Assembly: GCA_036001225.1 (NCBI GenBank)
Contig: DASYUM010000306.1
Span: 1-10,667, forward strand
DNA length: 10,667 nucleotides
Direction: 5' to 3'
DNA from: DASYUM01 sp036001225
Lineage (GTDB): Bacteria > Methylomirabilota > Methylomirabilia > Rokubacteriales > DASRDR01
The first letter of the stretch is position 1. Every line of letters starts with the position of its first letter. A model generated the notes under the pieces. It ran no database searches. It worked only from the letters and a program-made list of their open reading frames with translations, and had not been told where the DNA came from. This document shows, one piece after another, positions 6,251 to 10,667 of the stretch. Made by a program: the position numbers and the translations under genes.

Positions 6251-9200
6251 TTGGGGAAGGGCAGGGATCAGAGGCGCCCGAACGGGGCGAAGGCGAGGCC
6301 CGCGTCCTCCCGCCCTGCCCGGCGGCGGCCGGCCGGGCCACCCGGCGCGCCGGATCGCGCCGTCTTGGACCGCGAGCTGCGGGCGCGGCTCCGAGAGACC
6401 GAAACCCTCCTCAGGGTCAGCCAGGCGCTCGGCACCACGCTCGACCTGACCGAGGCCCTGCGCCGGGTGTCGCGGGAAACCGCGCGGACCCTCGGGGCCG
6501 ACATGGTCGGCGCGTTTCTGGCCGACGCCGACCAGCGGACTCTCCACCCGATCGCCGGCTACCACGTTCCCAAGGAGCTGCGTGACGAGCTGAGTCAGTT
6601 CCCGGTCCCGATCGAGGGCTCCCGCTTCTTCGCGGAGGCCTGGGCCGCCCGGGCCCCGGTCGCCACCGCCGACGCGGCGGCGGATCCCCGCGTCAGCCGC
6701 GAGCTCCGCGAGCGCTTCCGGTTCCGCTCGGCGCTGTTCGGCCCGATGATGGCGCTGGGCCTGCCGATCGGCGGCCTCCTCGCCGTGTGGTCGAGCCGGG
6801 AACACCACGCCACCCCGGAGGAGCTGCGCCTGGTGGAGGCGATCGGGCGGCAGGCCGGTCTGGCGATCGACAACGCGCGGCTCTACGCCGACAGCGAGCA
6901 GCGCCGGCGCGAGGCGGAGCTGATGGCCGAGCTGGGCCGGGCCCTCAACGCCTCGCTCGATCTCGGCACCGTGCTGCAGCGCATCGCCGTCGGGGCTCGC
7001 GACCTGTGCGGGAGCGACATGGCCTGGATCGCCCTTCGCGACCCGGTCTCCGGCGCGATGGTGTACCGGCACTGGGTCGGCGCGCGCCGCGAGGGGTACG
7101 AGCGGTTCTCGGTCGAGGCCGGCAAGGGGCTCGGCGGTCAGGTGCTGTTGACGGGGCGGGCCTTGCGCACCGACAACTATGCGGCGGATCTCCGGATCAC
7201 CCAGGACTACCTGACGCTGGCCCGCGCCGAGGGGATCGTCGCGCAGCTGGCGGTGCCCATCCGGATCGGGGAGCGCATCGAGGGGCTGCTCTACGTGGAC
7301 AACTGCACGCCCCGCCCGTTCACCGACCGCGACGAGGCGATCCTCACCCGGCTGGCCGAACACGCGGCGATCGCCATCCAGAACGCTCGCCTCTACGAGG
7401 AGACCGAGCGGCGGCGGAAGACCGCCGAGGTGCTGGCCGAGGTCGGCCGGCTGCTCCCGGAGACCCTCGACGCGGCCGTCGTCGGCCAGCGGATCGCCGA
7501 CAGCGTGCGCGGGCTGCTCGGCGCGCGCGGCTCGACGCTGTACCGGCTGTCCGAGTCGGGCGAGCTCGACGACCTGGCGACCTCCGGCGACGCCTTCCCC
7601 CGGGGCACCGGCCTGGTCGATGTGGCCTTCCAAACCCGGGCGCCGGTGGTGGCGCCCGATCTCCTCGCCGACCCGCGCGCGATGCTGACCGCCGAGTCGC
7701 AGACCCGCCTTCAGGTCAGCGCTCATCGCGCCGTGCTGGCGGTGCCGCTGACCGTCCAGGACCGGGTGATCGGGGCCCTGGCGGTGGCCGACCGCACCGG
7801 CCGGGCCTTCGACGACGACGAGGTACGCCTGGCCCGGACCTTCGCCGACCAGGCGGCGGTCGCGCTGGAGAACGCCCGGCTGTTCGAGGAGCTGGGCGAA
7901 CGCCTGCGAGAGACCGAGACGCTGCTCGCGGTCGCCCAGATCCTCTCCCGGAACCTGTCGGCGCCGGAGGTCATGCGGCGGGTGAGTCGGGAGGTGGCCC
8001 ACGCCTTCCAGGCCGACATGGTGGGCGCCTACTTCCTCGACCCCCGCATCGACGCGCTGATCCCGATCGCCGGCTACCGGGTGCCCAGGGAGCTGTTGCC
8101 GCGATTCCTGGAGACCCCGTTCCCGCTCTCCCGCTTCGGGCTCCTCGAGGACGCCTGGAAGACCGGCAAGCCCGTCTGGACCAGCGACTTCCGACGCGAC
8201 GACCGGATGAACCCCGCGTTCCTGGCCGATATCCGCCCGCGCTCCCTGCTGTTCGCCCCCACGCCGGTCCGCGGCGAGATGGTGGGCGGGTTGTTCCTGG
8301 CCTGGTGGGAGACCGCCCGGGCCTTCACGCCGGCCGAGCTGCGGCTGATCGAGGGGATTGCCTCCCAAGTCGGGCTGGCGCTCGAGAACGCCGACCTGCT
8401 CCGGCAGACCGGCGAGAAGCTCCAGGAGGCGGAGACGCTCCTGAGCGTCAGCCGGGGGCTCTCCTCGACGCTCGACCTCCAGTCGCTTCTCCGTCACTTC
8501 CTCCGGCATGTCGCCCGCACCATCGAGGCCGACTCGGTCGGGGTCTGGCTGGTCGACCCGGCAAGCGGCCACCTGGAGCCGGTGGCGGGCTATCGGGTCC
8601 CGCCGGAGACGGTCAAAGCGGCCGGGACCTACCGCATCGATCCGGCCGAGAGCCCCTTCTACGCCGAGGGGATCGCGTCCCGGCGGGTGCTCGTTTCCAC
8701 CGACGTGCCGGCCGACACCCGGATCCCGGAGACCTTGAAGGCGATCGCGCCGCACCGGGCGCAGCTGTTCGGGCCGATCGTGGCCCGCGATCGCGTGGTG
8801 GGCGCGTTCATCGCGGTCTGGTGGGACCGCGCCCGGCAGTTCACCGACCGCGAGCGGGCGCTGGTCGAGGCGATGGGGAGCCAGGCCGGGATCGCGGTGG
8901 AGAACGCGCGGCTGTTCCAGGCCCACGCGCGGAAGCTCGACGAGCTGTCGGTGCTCTACGAGGTCTCGCGGGCCGTCACCGGCCAGCTCGACCTCGGCGG
9001 GTTGATCCAGACCGTCCACGAGCAGGTGAGCCGCATCTTCGACACGCGGAACATGGTGATCCTGCTCTACGACCCGGCCGCCGGCGAGTTCGAGGTGGCG
9101 CTCCGGCTGTTCGAGGGCCAGCCCGATCCCAACCCGGTCCGCCGCTACCCCGTCGGCGTCGGCCTCATGACCCGCGTCGTCGAGGACCGGGAGGCGATCC

Positions 9201-10588
9201 GGACCGCCGACTACGCGGCGGCCTGCCGGGCCGAGGGGGTCGAACCGGTCCCGACCTCGGCCAGCCTCCCCCACTGGCTCGGCGTCCCCATGCTGGCCGG
9301 CGACGAGATCCTCGGTGTGGTGGCGCTCCGCGACCGCAGCCGGCCCTTCACCGACGCCGACGAGCGGCTGCTCGCCAACATCGCCGGCGTGGCCGCCCTG
9401 GCGCTCCGCAGCGTGCGGCTGTTCGCGGAAAAGACCCGCGCCCACGACGAGCTGCGGGCGGCCCAGGACCAGCTGGTGCGGAGCGAGAAGCTCCGCGCGG
9501 TGGGCGAGATGGCCGCCGGCGTGGCCCACGACTTCAACAACACGCTGGCCGCCATCATGGGCCGGGCCCAGCTCCTCCTGAGCCAGATCGAGGAGCCCGG
9601 GCAGCGGCGACAGCTCCAGATCATCGAACAGGCGGCCATCGACGGGGCCCGCACCGTCCGTCGGATCCAGGAGTTCACCCGCATGCGGCGGGCCCGGCCC
9701 TTCGAGCTGGTGGACCTCAACCACCTGGTGGGCGAGGTCGTCGAGGTCACCCGCTCCCGCTGGAAGGACGAAGCCCTCGGCCAGGGGATCAGCTACGAGG
9801 TACGGGTCGACGCGACCCCGGTGCCGATGGTGGGGGCCGATCCCTCCGAGCTGCGGGAGGTGCTGATCAATCTCGTCCTCAACGCGCTCGATGCGATGCC
9901 CGACGGGGGCGAGATCCGGGTCCGCACCGGCGTCGAGGGCGAGCAGGTCGTCTGCGTGGTGGCCGACACCGGGATCGGCATGACGGAGGCGGTGCGCCAG
10001 CGGATCTTCGACCCCTTCTTCACGACGAAGGCCGAGAAGGGGACCGGGCTCGGGCTCAGCGTGGCCTACGGCATCGTGACCCGCCACGGCGGGGAGATCG
10101 ACGTGCGGAGCGAGCCGTGGCGGGGAAGCTCGTTCACGATACGCCTGCCCGTCGCTCGCGGACTGCCCGAGCGACTGGCCAAGGCGGCCACGGCGGCGGC
10201 GCCCCGCAGCGCGCGCATCCTCCTCATCGATGACGAAGAGCACGTCCGCCAGGTGCTGGCCGACATCCTGTCGAGCCAGGGCCACGCCGTCACCGCGTCG
10301 GCCGACGGCCGGGCCGGGCTGAGCCGCCTCCACGAGGAGCCCTTCGACCTGGTGTTCACCGACCTCGGGATGCCGGGGCTGTCGGGATGGGAAGTGGCCC
10401 GGCTGGCCAAGCTGCGACGCCCGGAGGCGATCGTGGTGCTCGTCACCGGCTGGAGCGATCTGATCGACGCCGACGAGGCCCAGCGGCGCGGTGTGGACTA
10501 CGTGCTGGCCAAGCCGTTCGAGATGGAGAGCGTTCGCGCCGTCGTCGGCCAGGCCCTGAGCTCGGTCTGGCCTGTGGTCCGCGACTGA
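6251..10588 (+). CDS. Six-GAF hybrid histidine kinase with C-terminal receiver
   Basis: This is a 1445-residue soluble hybrid kinase starting at TTG 6251. A basic, Pro/Arg-rich N-terminal tail (about 1-38) precedes six GAF domains at roughly 46-212, 221-382, 393-545, 552-718, 726-890 and 899-1060, joined by helical, probably coiled-coil linkers. GAFs 1, 4 and 5 are a subfamily: they share an AD-x-VG / PIAGY-x-VP signature and an A-W or AVW strand. The core has His1093 (GVAHDFNNTL), Asn1211 (NLVLNALDAM), Asp1239 (DTGIGM), FFTTKAEKGTGLGLS, and a receiver (about 1322-1440) with Asp1327/Asp1328, phospho-acceptor Asp1371, Thr1399 and Lys1421. All key residues are intact. The core and receiver closely match the divergent three-GAF kinase. 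No membrane segment or output domain is present, so phosphotransfer to an HPt protein elsewhere is likely. Six GAFs is unusually many. The true start could be the TTG at 6365, which would drop the tail, but that TTG has no ribosome binding site. Confidence 0.92.
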   Translation: MGKGRDQRRPNGAKARPASSRPARRRPAGPPGAPDRAVLDRELRARLRETETLLRVSQALGTTLDLTEALRRVSRETARTLGADMVGAFLADADQRTLHPIAGYHVPKELRDELSQFPVPIEGSRFFAEAWAARAPVATADAAADPRVSRELRERFRFRSALFGPMMALGLPIGGLLAVWSSREHHATPEELRLVEAIGRQAGLAIDNARLYADSEQRRREAELMAELGRALNASLDLGTVLQRIAVGARDLCGSDMAWIALRDPVSGAMVYRHWVGARREGYERFSVEAGKGLGGQVLLTGRALRTDNYAADLRITQDYLTLARAEGIVAQLAVPIRIGERIEGLLYVDNCTPRPFTDRDEAILTRLAEHAAIAIQNARLYEETERRRKTAEVLAEVGRLLPETLDAAVVGQRIADSVRGLLGARGSTLYRLSESGELDDLATSGDAFPRGTGLVDVAFQTRAPVVAPDLLADPRAMLTAESQTRLQVSAHRAVLAVPLTVQDRVIGALAVADRTGRAFDDDEVRLARTFADQAAVALENARLFEELGERLRETETLLAVAQILSRNLSAPEVMRRVSREVAHAFQADMVGAYFLDPRIDALIPIAGYRVPRELLPRFLETPFPLSRFGLLEDAWKTGKPVWTSDFRRDDRMNPAFLADIRPRSLLFAPTPVRGEMVGGLFLAWWETARAFTPAELRLIEGIASQVGLALENADLLRQTGEKLQEAETLLSVSRGLSSTLDLQSLLRHFLRHVARTIEADSVGVWLVDPASGHLEPVAGYRVPPETVKAAGTYRIDPAESPFYAEGIASRRVLVSTDVPADTRIPETLKAIAPHRAQLFGPIVARDRVVGAFIAVWWDRARQFTDRERALVEAMGSQAGIAVENARLFQAHARKLDELSVLYEVSRAVTGQLDLGGLIQTVHEQVSRIFDTRNMVILLYDPAAGEFEVALRLFEGQPDPNPVRRYPVGVGLMTRVVEDREAIRTADYAAACRAEGVEPVPTSASLPHWLGVPMLAGDEILGVVALRDRSRPFTDADERLLANIAGVAALALRSVRLFAEKTRAHDELRAAQDQLVRSEKLRAVGEMAAGVAHDFNNTLAAIMGRAQLLLSQIEEPGQRRQLQIIEQAAIDGARTVRRIQEFTRMRRARPFELVDLNHLVGEVVEVTRSRWKDEALGQGISYEVRVDATPVPMVGADPSELREVLINLVLNALDAMPDGGEIRVRTGVEGEQVVCVVADTGIGMTEAVRQRIFDPFFTTKAEKGTGLGLSVAYGIVTRHGGEIDVRSEPWRGSSFTIRLPVARGLPERLAKAATAAAPRSARILLIDDEEHVRQVLADILSSQGHAVTASADGRAGLSRLHEEPFDLVFTDLGMPGLSGWEVARLAKLRRPEAIVVLVTGWSDLIDADEAQRRGVDYVLAKPFEMESVRAVVGQALSSVWPVVRD

Positions 10589-10594
10589 GCCCGG

Positions 10595-10620
10595 CCTCCC
10601 CTCCCCCCGGGGGAGGGAGG
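10595..10620 (+). terminator. Possible terminator hairpin after the six-GAF kinase
   Basis: CCTCCCCTCCCCCC (10595-10608) can pair with GGGGGAGGGAGG (10609-10620), with a bulge, 6 nt after the stop codon. The loop is tight and a clean U-run is missing; only the pyrimidine-rich TCTCACTTCTTCC follows. It might serve both this gene and a convergent neighbour. The C-run/G-run composition leaves its strength uncertain. Confidence 0.35.
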
Positions 10621-10625
10621 CGGTC

Positions 10626-10667
10626 TCACTTCTTCCGCCGATGACTCTCCAGACCGCGCTCCCAGAG
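10626..10667 (-). CDS. Possible C-terminal end of a convergent gene (partial)
   Basis: From the right edge the minus strand reads 13 codons (LWERGLESHRRKK) to a TGA at 10626-10628. A charged tail ending in Lys-Lys is plausible for a real C-terminus, and the hairpin at 10595-10620 would fit a shared convergent terminator. Thirteen open codons are weak evidence, no family can be recognised, and the frame may be accidental. Confidence 0.22.
   Translation of the reverse strand, partial: LWERGLESHRRKK

Noticed and set aside
4699..6585. A 628-codon plus-strand frame across the divergent promoter region
   Set aside because: It mixes antisense kinase sequence with the intergenic region and an out-of-phase piece of the next kinase; no domain is visible.
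7300..7330. Cysteine in GAF 2 of the six-GAF kinase as a bilin-binding site
   Set aside because: The Cys is in a strand/loop before the RPFTDRDE motif, not in the chromophore-lyase context of phytochromes, and no other phytochrome motif is present.
6212..10333. A 1373-codon open frame on the minus strand opposite the six-GAF kinase
   Set aside because: Its translation is low-complexity (Gly, His, Arg, Gln, Pro) with no recognisable domain, while the opposite strand encodes a complete GAF/kinase/receiver protein. It is a by-product of G/C-rich third codon positions.

Overview
The window is very GC-rich DNA with strong G/C preference at third codon positions. That bias also produces very long shadow frames opposite the real genes. 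GTG and probably TTG starts, GGAGG-type ribosome binding sites and large soluble multi-GAF histidine kinases fit a high-GC soil or sediment bacterium, for example Rokubacteria/Methylomirabilota or a deltaproteobacterial lineage. That placement is inference from composition and domain style only; no marker gene is present.

Layout, left to right. (1) Positions 1-620, minus strand: the N-terminal part of an exported trypsin-like serine protease with a visible His/Asp/Ser triad, cut by the window edge. (2) 802-2673, minus: a cytoplasmic GAF sensor histidine kinase without receiver. (3) 2943-3290, plus: a small lipoprotein of unknown function, divergent from (2), with a leader that can fold in competing ways. 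(4) 3343-6057, minus: a three-GAF hybrid histidine kinase with C-terminal receiver. (5) 6251-10588, plus: a 1445-residue six-GAF hybrid histidine kinase with C-terminal receiver, head-to-head with (4). (6) 10626-10667, minus: possibly the last codons of a convergent gene. The longest stretch without a called gene is the 269 bp between (2) and (3), which holds divergent promoter candidates and the leader. The 181 bp between the protease and (2) showed no convincing promoter or terminator.

The theme is intracellular signalling. Three soluble histidine kinases carry about eleven GAF-type sensor modules in under 8 kb. The kinase cores and receivers of (4) and (5) are clearly paralogous, so this divergent pair probably arose by duplication followed by growth of the GAF array. 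The 193 bp between them holds a good minus-strand promoter (TTGGCG, 17 bp, TATAAT), a plus-strand extended -10 (TGTCATAAT), a perfect 9-bp inverted repeat covering both -10 elements, and a strong hairpin at the predicted 5' end of the minus transcript. This suggests coordinated divergent control. No HPt protein, output regulator or DNA-binding partner lies in the window, so where the phosphoryl groups go cannot be read here.
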